Of a DNA stretch of 64,000 nucleotides, positions 14,904-26,049 are shown one piece after another. Both the position numbers and the translations under genes were made by a program. The notes below the pieces were generated by a model that saw nothing but the letters and a program-made list of their open reading frames with translations, searched no databases and was not told the DNA's origin. Each line of letters begins with the position of its first letter. Position 1 is the stretch's first letter. This DNA is from Phorcus lineatus (lineage: Eukaryota > Mollusca > Gastropoda > Trochida > Trochidae). Location: assembly GCA_921293015.1 (NCBI GenBank), contig OV121088.1:15599645-15663644 (forward strand), read 5' to 3'.

Positions 14904-15835
14904 TGTAAAATACATAGGGAGCTGTAACATTTTATCATATTTTTTATGAGCTCCTTACATACAAGAACGCAAATTATTACAATGGAATACGGTTGTTAAA
15001 ATGTTTAACTTGAAAGATTATTGTTATGCGTTTATCGGTACACGATCTTTGAAGCATTCGTAAAATATGCCATACGCCGATTCTATTGCAACAGTAATTT
15101 CTTTTTTAAAAATCTTTCTAACAAGCTTATTACGCCTTCTTTGTTCCTATATTAAGTCAGTGTTTTGACAGTTTGATCATAAACTAGGATTTATGAAATT
15201 ATGATTTAACTATTAAATCTATATTACATGTAAAAGTTACTCTCATAGTTTTTTAGTTATATCGCGAAATGCAAGGATCATTAGGCCTGTCCGACAACTT
15301 TATAAATATTGCTCTCCTAACTTCTTACTTGACATAATCAAAATCCATAACCTTTACTGCTGCTTTACTTTTAAATTAATGAAGTGTGTGTCAATATTGA
15401 TGTTTAGCATGGGCGTTCTTTATAATGAAATCCTCGGGTGTTACGAAACGAAATCGACACGCGATACAAAATACATGTTCCCTGATCGCGCACTTCTTGC
15501 ATTTCCTGAACATCCGGGTACTTGGAAACAATTTTTACCAAATTGTCCAATTTTGTTTTTGTTGAATTCGGACGTTTTAATTTTTTGTGTGGCTAAGGTT
15601 GAAGTTTAATAGAATAAATTCGTTCGAAGATTTATTATTTATTTATTATAGTCTTTGAATTTCATATTTTTTCCATTGTTGGTTGAAAATTGAATAAAGT
15701 TTTATCCATAAACAATTCGCATAATTTGCGATGAGATGTTGAAAATGACACTTCGTAAGCTACGTTGGACAAAAGTTATTTTTGTTGACAGGCTTGGTTT
15801 CATTTATGTACAGCAGTTAGCCATATAATTACGTA

Positions 15836-15910
15836 CATGTGACGTTATTCCCATAGAGTGCATGTGACGTTATTCCCAGAGAGTACATGTGACGTTATTC
15901 CCATAGAATG
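15836..15910. repeat. Three tandem 25-bp units containing TGACGTTA
   Basis: Three copies start at 15836, 15861 and 15886, each beginning CATGTGACGTTATTCCCA. Each holds a CRE-like half site (TGACG). No adjacent gene is visible. Confidence 0.85.
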
Positions 15911-16209
15911 TTTAGTTGCGAAAATAATACAAATAACTCTTCAAAATCAAAATATCGAAGTATTAATCTAAATAATTTATTTGTTTCATATTTGTAAAAT
16001 TAAATAAATTCAACAGCACCATTGTGCAAAACTTCCCTTGATGTTAATGTTATGTATGCCAAAGCTTTTCAATGAGCGTGGTGCCGTTTACTCGAGAGGT
16101 ACTGATTAAAATGTGTTAATTTCATTGGTTAAAATTGTGACACTATAAAAGTTTCTAATCGCGATTTGGATAAAATCGGACACTGACTTTCGTCAATTAG
16201 TTAAACGCA

Positions 16210-16811
16210 ATATATCCAATATCCTTCTGAATTCTACAGAAGTGCGGAGAATATACTAGTCCCCTATCTAATTATTCTTTTTAATAAAATACTCGACTCT
16301 GGTGTTTACCCTGATACGTGGACATCTGCCATCATTATGCCTATACACAAGAAAGGTAATATGAGTGATCCCGACAATTTTCGCGGCATATCATTGCTTA
16401 ATATCATGAGTAAGATCTTTGCTTATGTAATGAATGGACTTGAACTATTTCTTGACTTAAATAAAACAATTAGGGACTATCAAGGAGGATTTCGCAAAGA
16501 TCATTCAACGATCGATAACATATTTGTTCTCCGAGCAGTTGTGACCAAATATCTAAAATATTCTGTGCCTTTATCGACTTTAGAAAGGCGTTCGATATGG
16601 TGAATAGAAATAAACTGTTATTTATTTTACTACAAAACGGTATTCATGGTAAATTTTTCAATGTCATAAAAAGTATGTATTTCTAATGTTAGATCTTCTG
16701 TCACATTTAATAATGGTAAACAATTAACAAGTTATTTCTGTAGCTCTAGTGGTGTCAGACAAGGATGTACGCTAAGCCCAGTGTTGTTTTCTCTCTTCAT
16801 TAACGAACTTG
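16210..16811 (+). pseudogene. LINE reverse transcriptase, first segment (split non-LTR retrotransposon)
   Basis: This is the fingers/palm part of a non-LTR retrotransposon RT, plus strand. In order: IHKKG and PDNFRGISLLN (about 16340-16405), GGFRKDHSTIDNIFVL (about 16485-16535), then after a frameshift near 16560 FIDFRKAFDMVN, which carries the first catalytic aspartate, then after a second frameshift and stop near 16685 SGVRQGCTLSPVLFSLFINEL, ending where the LTR element begins. The frame stays open upstream to about 16210, where similarity fades, so the 5' end (ORF1, endonuclease) is missing. It continues at 19275 and again at 30567. The motifs fit the CR1/Jockey-type assemblage; exact clade uncertain. 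Not functional. Confidence 0.9.
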
Positions 16812-17244
16812 TGTAGCACAATCGCCAGGCACACACTTCGTAAGATTCAACAAGAAGACGAGAGGTAGATTTTCTTGGCTTTTACTTTGTTCCAATTACT
16901 CTTTAACTGATCTGGCTGTTGACACTTCCAGCCCGCTTTCCCTGGGCACCCTCACGACGCCAAGCGCGCCCTTTCTCACATGGCTGGTCGTGGCTGTTGC
17001 TAGCCCATGGCCCAGTGCTGGCCGAGACTCAACTCCTCAGTCCCGTGGCTGAGACTCAACCCTCTCTCAAGGACAATCGCTGATAATGAACTTTTGAAGT
17101 CAAACCTGGGTCTTATATACCCAACAGACTCAGTTGTTAACACATTGTCACTTGACAACAGCTTAATGATTATTACATACTTAGGGATTACTTGGGGATG
17201 GGATTAACAGACTATAACATAGGTTTCATAACAACTATGTTACA
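16812..17244 (-). repeat. LTR copy 1 (3' LTR if the element is minus-oriented)
   Basis: 433 bp, TGTA...TACA ends, with a GC-richer block at about 16930-17060. A TATA-like TATATAAG lies on the minus strand at about 17112-17119. Differs from the other LTR at 17129 and 17138. Confidence 0.92.
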
Positions 17245-18805
17245 TTACTCCATCATCAAACAAGAAATATTGACAAAGATTTCTTCAGTCTGTTTAGCCA
17301 AGGAAAACAACATTATAAATCTATAAATAAATGTACATAACAAACTTACAACAATTATTTTCCGTTAAAGATCTACACAATTTTAAGCGCCCAAATACAT
17401 CATCATATTATCATACATACAAGAGAATACATCATCGCGCTTATAAACATATATCGATGATTAATGGCACACAAATTCATCATTCCATATACAATACATT
17501 AGAAATACTAAAGCGCCCTTTTAACATTTAACTATAAATTATGTAATAAATTTCCATTACTGGAGAAACAAAGTCCCACATGGTGAGATAGGGTGTGAAG
17601 AGTCTCGGTTCAGTCCTGATTAACCTGGCCCACCGTCGGGTACAGCTGAATTCAGGTGCAGATATATTCCATCTCCTGACGTTCCCCACGTCCCCTGCTT
17701 TAGCAGATACCGGCCATGTTACTGGATGGACCAACTGCTGTTCCCACACCGACGTTCTCCATGGGTTCTCGATCTCAAAGGTCCAAACCGATCATCTCCC
17801 GCAGTCGTGCTGGCTTTCTGCATCATTGCATCCACTGATGGATGGAGGCACCAACTGTCGTTTCCCCATCCTATCTCCTCTGGGTTCTCCTCTCTTAACC
17901 TTACAAGTACCTAAACCTCAACTTAACAGTGAAATATTTTCTTAGCCTTCTAGCTGCATATCTACAGTTTCATGGAACAACATTGCTCCTTACTACCATA
18001 TTGCCTTGAATAAATAACCCAAGAGAGCTAATGTATCTGACCGTCCCAAATAATTACATTTAAGCTTGAAATCTCTTTAATCCAAGGAATTAAAGCCTGC
18101 AGTTAACCCTAGCCTTTGCGTTGTGTTTTTCTCTACAAGGGTTACATAATAAGTTCCATCTCAGAAAACCTTAAACCCACCGTTGCCTAACCTACTGCTT
18201 GATAAGATTTTGTTCGTCTATCCTTGGCCTTCAGACCCAGGGCTAATCCACAAGAATCCCTCTAATCCGGTCTGTAAATCAAGGCCATTCAAGTCAATTT
18301 ATGGCAGGAGCTTCGTCTCGGGTTACAACATTATATGCCCGTCTGCACTGTCTGAGCTCCATCCCATTGGATGACCCGCGGGCTTACCATATAATGTACC
18401 CGTCCACCACTCTCTCAGACTTTAGGATTTCTAAACTTCATCTTAATTCAAGCCCTCCCCATGATCTTTGCTGATGTAATTCATCTACATCGTCCCTGAC
18501 AATTAATTCTAGTCTTCTTTCAATACCCCTTTCCTTAACTTTTTTCAATTTGACTACCAGGCTGATCCCGCCAAAACATGGCTTGACAGATCTTCACACA
18601 GCAAATCAGTAATCGGTATTACGTTCCCCGTTAAACCCCTGATTTCTGTTAGTTCTCTTTACCTCTACCCCTTACTGCTACACTAACCTACCTAACACTA
18701 TCAATAAAGTTTAATTGCAAACATTTAGGGTCGCCCAGAGAAGCAGGGAAGGTCGACAACAATCAGTACTCACCAACAGCAAGTCAAAGTCCCTCTGTCT
18801 TGCTG

Positions 18806-18824
18806 AATCCGGGTCACGGCACCA
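18806..18824 (-). promoter_or_regulatory. Probable primer-binding site
   Basis: On the minus strand it reads TGGTGCCGTGACCCGGATT, starting with TGG as needed to pair with a tRNA 3' CCA end, 13 bp inside the LTR. I did not match it fully to one tRNA; its first bases resemble a tRNA-Phe acceptor end. Confidence 0.6.
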
Positions 18825-18837
18825 AAAGGATCCCCTG

Positions 18838-19270
18838 TGTAGCACAATCGCCAGGCACACACTTCGTAAGATTCAACAAGAAGACGAGAGGTAGATTTTC
18901 TTGGCTTTTACTTTGTTCCAATTACTCTTTAACTGATCTGGCTGTTGACACTTCCAGCCCGCTTTCCCTGGGCACCCTCACGACGCCAAGCGCGCCCTTT
19001 CTCACATGGCTGGTCGTGGCTGTTGCTAGCCCATGGCCCAGTGCTGGCCGAGACTCAACTCCTCAGTCCCGTGGCTGAGACTCAACCCTCTCTCAAGGAC
19101 AATCGCTGATAATGAACTTTTGAAGTCAAACCTGGGTCTTATATACCCAACAGATTCAGTTGTCAACACATTGTCACTTGACAACAGCTTAATGATTATT
19201 ACATACTTAGGGATTACTTGGGGATGGGATTAACAGACTATAACATAGGTTTCATAACAACTATGTTACA
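18838..19270 (-). repeat. LTR copy 2 (5' LTR if the element is minus-oriented)
   Basis: 433 bp, identical by eye to 16812-17244 apart from two transitions. It is followed at 19271 by the CTTG target duplication and the resumed LINE. Confidence 0.92.
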
Positions 19271-19274
19271 CTTG

Positions 19275-19568
19275 TGTGTGATCTGCAAAACCAATTTAAT
19301 GACGGCAAATTCATATCCAATGAAATGTTAAACCTCATTGCTCTGTTATTTGCTGATGATTTGATACTTATTGCAAATAGTGTTTTAAAATTGCACAGAA
19401 GGTTGAATGCTTTACATAATTATTCTTATAGATGGGGTATGGAAATTAATGTAGCTAAAAGTAAAATTATAGTTTTTAAAATGGGTGGGCCCTTGACGAG
19501 ATATGAAAAATTCTACTTTAATGGTAACCCAATGGAAACTGTTAATGCATATACATATTTGGGGTTAA
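19275..19568 (+). pseudogene. LINE reverse transcriptase, second segment with catalytic FADD
   Basis: Continuation of the RT split at 16811. It reads CDLQNQFNDG, then LLFADDLILIA with the catalytic Asp-Asp pair in FADD (about 19349-19360), then WGMEINVAKSKIIVF, and TYLGL at the right edge. The frame is open throughout. It stops at TTAA (19565-19568), where the 11-kb DNA transposon begins, and the same frame resumes at 30563. Only about 290 bp separate the two insertions that cut this LINE. Confidence 0.92.
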
Positions 19569-19582
19569 AGGGAATAAGAAAT
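19569..19582 (+). repeat. Left terminal inverted repeat
   Basis: AGGGAATAAGAAAT, directly preceded by the TTAA duplication; the match to the right end stops after 14 bp. Confidence 0.88.
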
Positions 19583-19816
19583 GTGACCTATTTTGAAGAT
19601 TAAAATGTTATTTGAAGTGTAAAGTTACAAATGATGCAAACAAATAATTTTTAACCGAACACAATAATAAGTAATTGGCTGCCAAACTTGATCACCCATG
19701 AAAACGTAAACAAAATTTGACCTTTGTCCTTATGACGTCACGGAAGGAACACATTACGTCGACCCGCCATATCGTTACATAGAGCCGAATAGAAGCCGGG
19801 ACCAGAGGAGTCGGAA

Positions 19817-20115
19817 ATGCCTCGTATATGTGTTGTAGGTGGCTGTAGACTGTAGTCACACCACACAAGAGAACTTAATACTTCATATTTTGCCACGGGA
19901 TATCGATATCCCAAAACGATGGACGAAAATTGTGCAAAGAACCCGAGCCGACTGGAAATCAGCACCCAGTAGACAAGTACAGCTACATTAAATTTTGTTC
20001 AGAACATTTCAACGACGATTCCTACATCCAACCTAATTATGTAGCTACAACGTTAGGATAGAAACCTAAAATGAAGCCGGATGCATGTCTCAAGGTCTTG
20101 CCAACAAATGTATGC
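19817..20115 (+). pseudogene. Decayed THAP DNA-binding domain
   Basis: Starts with an ATG and MPRICVVGGC, the first cysteine pair of a C2CH THAP zinc module. After frame changes it continues with an IPKRWTKIVQRTRADWK-like helix, then CSEHFNDDSYIQP (TGT at 19996), the conserved C-x2-H-F part, and a tail with KPKMKPDA. THAP domains bind DNA in P-element, Kolobok and related transposases and in cellular THAP proteins. At least three frameshifts or stops (including a TAG after TTLG) make it non-coding. Its place just inside the left terminal repeat suggests it was the N-terminus of the element's own protein. Confidence 0.72.
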
Positions 20116-20665
20116 CACAAGAAACTGTTAGCGCAACTGCGAGTGAAAGTACATAAAATGGGCGAACAGGCTTTCAAGTCGAAGTGACCTAGCGCTCGTT
20201 GTTTCGAAAGAGGGAATTTTCAAGAGAGTGTTGATCATGTTAAATACAATAAACAATATGTGTCTGTAATTCTGTAAATAATCATCAGTTATATTTATTA
20301 CGAAAAGCACAACCTAAAAGAATATCAGCTAACATGACAGTTTAACGTGCTCTTGATTAAATATTGTCCTGTTTTCGATCATTTGAAATTCAGCGTTAGA
20401 TTAGGACCAAGGGAAATTCTTTTACACATGATCGAAAATTTATCACTAAAAATTGTTATTTACATTGTTTTACATGACAGGATGGAACAGTAAATATGGT
20501 GAATTAAGTAACATTTGTTAATTTACAATTAGGCTATCATATTTGAAATTGGAACTGTAAAAAGTAAGTTTTAGTCTTATTGAATATATATAACCCGTCC
20601 CATTATTTATGACAGACCAAACGTGATAGAATAATATATGCTGGTGTCTTTGGTTTATGTATTAT
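20116..20665. other. Non-coding remnant between THAP fragment and Penelope-like element
   Basis: AT-rich sequence with no further recognisable coding; presumably interior of the Kolobok-like element. Confidence 0.5.
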
Positions 20666-20754
20666 GAAAACGTTTGCCAAATGTAATTTAACTTCATCTT
20701 CTTCTTTTTAATATATATTACCATAGAGTTTGAACATTCTTTTTACTATTTTAA
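20666..20754 (+). repeat. Left direct repeat of the Penelope-like element
   Basis: Begins GAAAACGTTTGCCAAATGTA and matches 27957-28050 with a few changes (a 5-base AT indel and single substitutions). It lacks the CTGATGA core found just before the right copy, so it looks 5'-truncated within the ribozyme-like region. Confidence 0.85.
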
Positions 20755-20769
20755 TGTATAATCGCTCTA

Positions 20770-22002
20770 ATGGAAGGAGTTGAATTAAGAAGCAGGACGA
20801 AGAAATCCGAAAATGAAGTGCTCCAGAAAGAAGTACGGGGAATTCAAGACCGGATTTCTGTTTTGTCTGAAAAGATTGACACAACTAACAATCTGTTACA
20901 GGAACCTGTTTCTCTATCTAAGATACCAAATCAACAGTTGGAAATTACCAACAACATCGTCAGCGATATCGCCAAGATACTGACAAGTGAAAAAACTGTT
21001 ACAACAGCAAGTCTTCAAATTGGAAATGCGAGTGACTCTGAACGGTGTGTTCTCAGCGACGGATTTGGACATAATCCATATATTGAAGAGTTGCAAAATA
21101 TCACAGTGGAAAGGGAAACCTACAGACTAAGGAATCTCATGAAAGGTGAGTGGAATTCCTTGAGAAGTGCACGGAGCAAACAATTCTGGAAATTCATTAA
21201 TGTGAGAAATCACAGCATCATTTATGAATCCTGGATAAATGACCAAAATGTGATGCTTCCATTATTGTACCGGCTGAGGCCGATCAATGGGGAGAGTGAT
21301 GAAGGTAAAAATATCCGGATAAAGCTAGTAGTGCAAAAATTTCGTGCAGACATTGAACTAATGAAAATTCATGGAGAAAGCTTTTGCAAAAACTTCAATG
21401 CTATTGATGTTAAGATGCAAGATAAACTATCCCGAAAACACTCAGGGTTTGTGCTTGACAAATTATTACAGTTATGGTTTGACAACTGTAAATCGGATGA
21501 ATAAAAACCATACAAGAGATGGGAGGGGAAAGAATCGTGGCTTTGTGCATATAAAGACAAGTATGGACAAAGTTTTTTCAAACAAAAAAACACCGTCCAG
21601 TTGCCCAGTGTTACAAATCCGATAAAGGACTTAAGCAAGAAACAAGCTTTCATCCAAGAAAAAACTCAAATAAAAGTAAAATCAAAGTTCCCGCCAAAAA
21701 GTTTTGCCGATGCTGTTAAAGTAAACAGTTTTGTTGAGGAAATCAACAATTCCGAAAGCCCAAAACAGACTCGTGCAAGAAAGAGAATGTTTCGTCAACC
21801 ACCTAGAAGATACAAGAAAACTCCATCAAATTCAGGAAATGCTAAAAGACAAATTAGAGGCAGATTTCAAAACAGGGAGTTGACTGACAATTCAAGAAAG
21901 ACCACCTACATCGGTCGAGCCGTAAACAAATATTTTTTAGGAAGAGGCAATGCAAGTCATGCAAAACGAAATCGGGGGAGAAAACCTCCTCGAATAAGAT
22001 AG
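20770..22002 (+). pseudogene. Penelope-like element 5' ORF (unknown function, basic C-terminal half)
   Basis: One reading frame of 411 codons with a single internal stop (TAA at 21502-21504). Residues 1-70 are charged and coiled-coil-like with heptad-type spacing. The middle (about 130-244) is a mixed region with a conserved-looking stretch around SKQFWKFINVRNHSIIYESW. After the stop the tail becomes strongly basic (many RK/RR, e.g. RKRMFRQPPRRYKKTP), which could bind nucleic acid. It starts 16 bp after the left repeat and overlaps the start of the RT frame near 21940-22002, so the RT may originally have been reached by frameshift or reinitiation. I do not recognise a named domain. Confidence 0.6.
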
Positions 22003-22924
22003 CGAAGGAGCCCAAAATATTCAACCTTTCGGCACATGATTTAAGTTCAGATGAAATTAAATTACTTATTAAAGGCTTTAAATTTACTCCGACACCTAAA
22101 GCCAATGAACTTGAACTTAGATCGGACATCAAACAGTTTACTCGTAAACTTAGACTATCAGAATATTTTGAAACGGAAGAAGAGGAAGTTTCGGACGCAG
22201 AGGATGATATTGACAATGTAAATGTGCCGGTTCAGTCTTTACTGAAAAATAAATCGAACTTTGTTCCGCCTCGTGGCAGAGACAAACATTTAGATGAATA
22301 CTGTGATTTACTTGCAAATGTACCCATACATGTAAAACAACCCAAACAAAACTTAACAAAGGGTGAGTGTGAAGCTTTACATGATTTAAGAAATAACAAT
22401 GATATAGTTATTAAAGAGGCGGATAAAGGGGGCGCAATTGTTATTATGGATAAGGTTTATTACAAAGATAAAGTAGTATCTATACTTCATAATGAAGCTT
22501 ACTATAAAAAATCTAATGCCAAAGAGGAAAAGGTTATATCAAACAAAATTTCCAGACTTTTGAATAAATATACAAATGACATTTCGGATTCTGAAAGAGA
22601 CTACCTAACTAATTTTGAGGCAAAAACTGCGTATTTTTATGGGCTTCCTAAGATACACAAAAGTAAAACAATTCAAATGCTATCTCTAATGAATGCGACA
22701 CTGTTAACTCTGTGAAAGACCCTGATGACCTTCCATTTAGACCCATTGTCGGAGGACCTGAAAGTCACACTCAAAGACTAAGTAATTTCATAGATATTAT
22801 CCTCAAACCTCTATGTACGCATGTTAAAAGTTATATAAGAGATGATATTGATTTTTTATGTAAGCTCCCACAACAAGTACCAGAGGGATCCAAATTGGTA
22901 AGTTTTGATGTGGTCAATCTATAT
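21940..22924 (+). pseudogene. Penelope-like reverse transcriptase, N-terminal part
   Basis: Contains blocks typical of Penelope-like RTs: KIFNLSAHDLSSDEIKLLIKG (about 22013-22074), then NNDIVIKEADKGGAIVIMDK (about 22395-22455), AYFYGLPKIHKSK (about 22630-22670), a frameshift near 22677, then LPFRPIVGGPESHTQRLSNF (about 22727-22790), and KLVSFDVVNLY, with the first catalytic Asp, ending at 22924. The frame is cut there by the Crypton-like element; the matching C-terminal half resumes at about 26471. Acidic spacer EEEEVSDAEDD lies before the core. Function when intact: reverse transcription of the element RNA. Confidence 0.9.
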
Positions 22925-22930
22925 GTAATG

Positions 22931-23052
22931 GTTATACCCCGAGGATCCTGGGTGTAATCGTTGAAATAGTTAGTTAGACCCCGAAGCTCGAAGCGCTGAG
23001 GGGTCTAACTAACTATTTCAACGATTACACCCAGGGATCCGAGGGGTATAAC
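22931..23052. repeat. Long palindrome at the left end of the Crypton-like element
   Basis: Arms of 52-53 nt (22931-22982 and 23000-23052) pair almost perfectly; the only mismatch patch is GAGGATCC versus its partner around the two GGATCC sites. The loop is 17 nt. Outer ends are GTTATACCCC and GGGGTATAAC. It could fold into a stable hairpin or cruciform and may be the recombinase recognition region. Confidence 0.93.
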
Positions 23053-23371
23053 GTACTTAAACCATAACCCAAAAAACATAATTGAGACTTTTTAATCAAT
23101 TGTTACTTTATTTCTGCATTTTGTGACGCACTTTTTTAAAGGCGATTTGTACAAGGTCGCCAAAACAAGTACTTGCTCACGTACTTCCCGTGCTTTTTAA
23201 GGGGCGTGCTCGGGTCTCGTTTTGATAATTATGCATGTTCCTGTTGTCCTTCGCTTTTTCTGTAAGCCCTAATAGGGTATACGTATTTCACATTCGCGGC
23301 GTGGTGAAAAGGATAGCTACCTGTATCATTTCATTGTCAGACGCCACCGTGAGTGGAGCCACATTTTCGAA

Positions 23372-23521
23372 ATGTCTTTTTATAAGTTTTTAGTCGACGA
23401 TGAACTCATTCCGTGTTCTCAGGTACCAGCTGATACACAAAGTAGAAAATACGGAGAATTCAGCGATATAGGACACATTATAGCATCTTGTGACAGTATC
23501 GCCAGGTGGACGGCAAAGCAG
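23372..23521 (+). CDS. Candidate first exon of the recombinase gene
   Basis: ATG followed by 50 open codons (MSFYKFLVDDELIPCSQVP...), ending at a donor CAG/GTAATT. It lies between the left palindrome and the recombinase exons on the same strand. Problem: it ends in phase 0, while the next supported exon (24273-24341) needs phase 1, so a connecting exon, a mutation, or a different start (the ATG inside the next exon) must be assumed. No domain recognised. Confidence 0.4.
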
Positions 23522-24272
23522 GTAATTGTTGTTCATATATTAATTTAAGTTTTTATGTTCCGTTCTCTCCTCTCGCGATAAAATTCAACAATCACGTCAC
23601 AGCACTTCCATGAAGCTATAATAGTTACTTTCTAAATGTTAAACTTTCAATTTTTTTTTTAAATTTTTGTATTGATATCCATACATGTATATACTACATG
23701 GAGTGACATAATATACAATTCTAAAGCTGCAAACGTTTGGGCAAAATTGTCTGCTTGCGTAAAGTTTTCGAACACTAGTTATCTCCCCCAACCCCGGAGT
23801 AGAATGCAGGGAGTCATTGTCTCAGTCTGTCCGTCCGTTTCAGGAGTAAAAAACCGTTCGGCCATATTTACTTACTGACTAATCATCACAGTTGTGCCTT
23901 TGGTGTTTTTAAACTTCCTGGAATTTTTCAGTTTTGCAGATGGGTCCCGCTAACAGAGACCCTATGAACATATAGGATAGAGGGGGTCTCTTTTAGCGGG
24001 GCCAATGGTTTCCAAGGAAAACTGATAATTTTCAATTACATGTATATGTGTATTGCTAAAACTGATTATTCAACTTGTGTTTTGAATAAATGAATTATTT
24101 TTTTTCTATCAGACATGCATCTCCGTGTAAAGGTGCTGTTATTTTTCGGAGCGAATCTTTAAAAACCACATTCTAAGAAGAGATGGCTTTGATACATATT
24201 TTGTTCATGGAGACATTTCGTCAGTTCTTGTGTTTTCTTGTAAGCATTCAGTAATACTAGTATATTTTACAG

Positions 24273-24341
24273 GTACAGGAGGAGACGTTGCAACTGTCAT
24301 GCCTGCAGTGAACGACATTCGGAGCATATCGGATCAAGCAG
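24273..24341 (+). CDS. Recombinase exon (N-terminal, short)
   Basis: Preceded by a pyrimidine-rich acceptor (TTTTACAG) and followed by donor GTAATA. In the frame that joins the main exon it reads through MPAVNDIRSISDQA and ends in phase 1, which matches the 2-nt start of the exon at 24925 to give a continuous frame. An internal ATG could be the true start. Confidence 0.6.
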
Positions 24342-24924
24342 GTAATATTTCACAATCAGCAAAACGTACACATTTGATTGACATTTGCGTTTTGATGCAA
24401 GGAATAAACTGTTTAAAAAGCCTATTAGGGCGGACAGTTTTATTGTTTAATCGAGACAATTAAACAATGTGTAGTTTTCCAATGTATTGGTCTCGTATTA
24501 TGATTCAGTTCATGCTCATGAGGCAGAGTGTCTTATTACAAATATATGATGGTTAACAGTATCTAATCATCTAGCCATAATTTAAATGTATCATGCAGAT
24601 GTTTATGCCAAGTTTAAAACAATAAGATTTTAAAATTTGCAATTACATTCACAATGGAAAAAGAAACATTTTAATTAAGTCAATTGAAGGTAACCAGGTA
24701 ACGTTTCCAATAAATGTTCTCCGGTATTTTACAACAGTTATTGCGTATTTTGCTATAAAAGGTTTGCCTGATCCACATACATGCTTTATTTATGTTCAGT
24801 TAAGAATACACCAAATGGATGTATCAAGATTAAATTTCGAAAAGTTTCTTCATGAAAATGATTTTGATTGATATAACGACGATCGGATTGTTAAGGATAA
24901 TTGACCTGTTTTACTTTTTTTCAG

Positions 24925-25835
24925 TTCGTTTCGCTGATCCAATGACAAAAGAGGAAATGTCATCAATGACTAAGACGTTTGTCCCCAATAACACCCAGAA
25001 GACGATCAAGTGGGCCTGCAGGGTGTTCGAAGAATGGAGTGTAATCCGAAATATGAAAATCAAGAATGGAGACTTCGGAGAAAAGAGATTAAGTGTTATA
25101 GACATAAAACTTGAGAACTTGCATGATGATGAACTTAATTTTTGCCTTAGTCGCTTTATTTGTGAGGCAAGAAGAGAGGATGGAAATGAGTACCCACCAA
25201 AGACTCTACGCCAGTTAGTCCTTTTGATCCAAATACACTTAAATGAACTTGGAAGAAATATCAATTTTCTATCGGATTCCATGTTTAAGGAAGTGAAAAA
25301 TACCTTGGATAACGCAATGAAGAAAGGCACGGTGAAGGGTCTTGGTATTCACCCCCGACAGGCTAGTGTAATCAGCTTGGAACAAGAGGAACAGTTATGG
25401 TCCTTAAGATTGCTTGGAGGGGAGACTCCCCAGACCTTGGTGGATACCATGGTATTTCTGATTGGACTAAATTTCGCATTGCGCAATGGTGAGGAGCACA
25501 GGAGTTTGACCTTAGATCAACTGGAAACGGGAAGCAACGAACAAGGTGAATATCTTCGCTACCGGGAAAAGATAAACAAGAACAATCAAGGTGGACTGAA
25601 CAATGTGAAGAGCACACCCAAAGTTGTTACGGCCTATGCTGTACCTCGACCTGAAAGGTCGATTATGAACTTGTTCAGAACATATATTAGTGTTCGACCA
25701 GCCAATGCACCGGAAGCATTTTATCTTCGACCTCTGAACAAACCTAAGGGCGACGTATGGTATTATTCCTCCTCAATCGGTAAGGATACCCTTGCCAAGA
25801 CATTCAACGTGTTTGCGAAGCAGCTGGATTTAAAG
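24925..25835 (+). CDS. Crypton-type tyrosine recombinase, main exon
   Basis: A 303-codon open exon bounded by acceptor TTTTTTTCAG and donor AAG/GTAAAA. The N-terminal part (FADPMTKEEM... to ELGRNINFLS) is the SAM-like core-binding domain of DUF3504/QRICH1-type recombinases. The catalytic domain begins around SVISLEQEEQLW; LIGLNFALRNGEEHRSL carries the first catalytic arginine, and the lysine strand is near EYLRYREKINKNNQGG. IGKDTLAKTFNVFAKQLDLK leads into the last exon. Such enzymes cut and rejoin DNA through a tyrosine nucleophile to move Crypton elements; relatives were domesticated as ZMYM, QRICH1 and KCTD1-type host proteins. The reading frame is intact here, in contrast to the Penelope-like gene around it. 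Confidence 0.85.
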
Positions 25836-26049
25836 GTAAAATTTGAGCTTAGATATTATTTTCAAGATCTCCGGGTACATAAAAGATATCACCTGTAATG
25901 ACCATATAGCGTATAACAGCGGTGGACGTTATTAAGTTGAACGCGATTGTGGTAAGATTTATATCTGTCAAATTTAAGCCGAAAATGCATATACATATAC
26001 CACATTGATGCTTAAACTAGTATAGTCATCAAACTATTTCTCTTTTCAG

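Larger units (their letters stand above)
16812..19270 (-). mobile_element. Non-autonomous LTR retrotransposon, BEL/Pao-like, inserted in the LINE
   Basis: Two 433-bp direct repeats (16812-17244 and 18838-19270) flank a 1593-bp interior, all bounded by the 4-bp duplication CTTG (16808-16811 and 19271-19274). The LTRs start TGTA and end TACA. Removing the element plus one CTTG rejoins the LINE frame. Orientation is probably minus: on that strand the downstream LTR is followed 13 bp later by a primer-binding-site-like TGGTGCCGTGACCCGGATT (complement of 18806-18824), and the LTR carries TATATAAG. No gag, protease, RT or integrase is recognisable, so it must depend on an autonomous relative. Two LTR differences seen by eye (17129/19155, 17138/19164) indicate recent insertion. 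BEL/Pao assignment is inference from PBS style. Confidence 0.88.

Noticed and set aside
17595..17945. 116-codon frame inside the LTR element
   Set aside because: No gag/pol motif, overlaps another frame on the opposite strand, and lies antisense to the probable element orientation.
17007..19233. Identical 66-codon frames at 17007-17207 and 19033-19233
   Set aside because: They are the same stretch of the two LTRs, with no protein-like domain.
24911..25330. 139-codon minus-strand frame
   Set aside because: Shadow of the recombinase exon on the plus strand.
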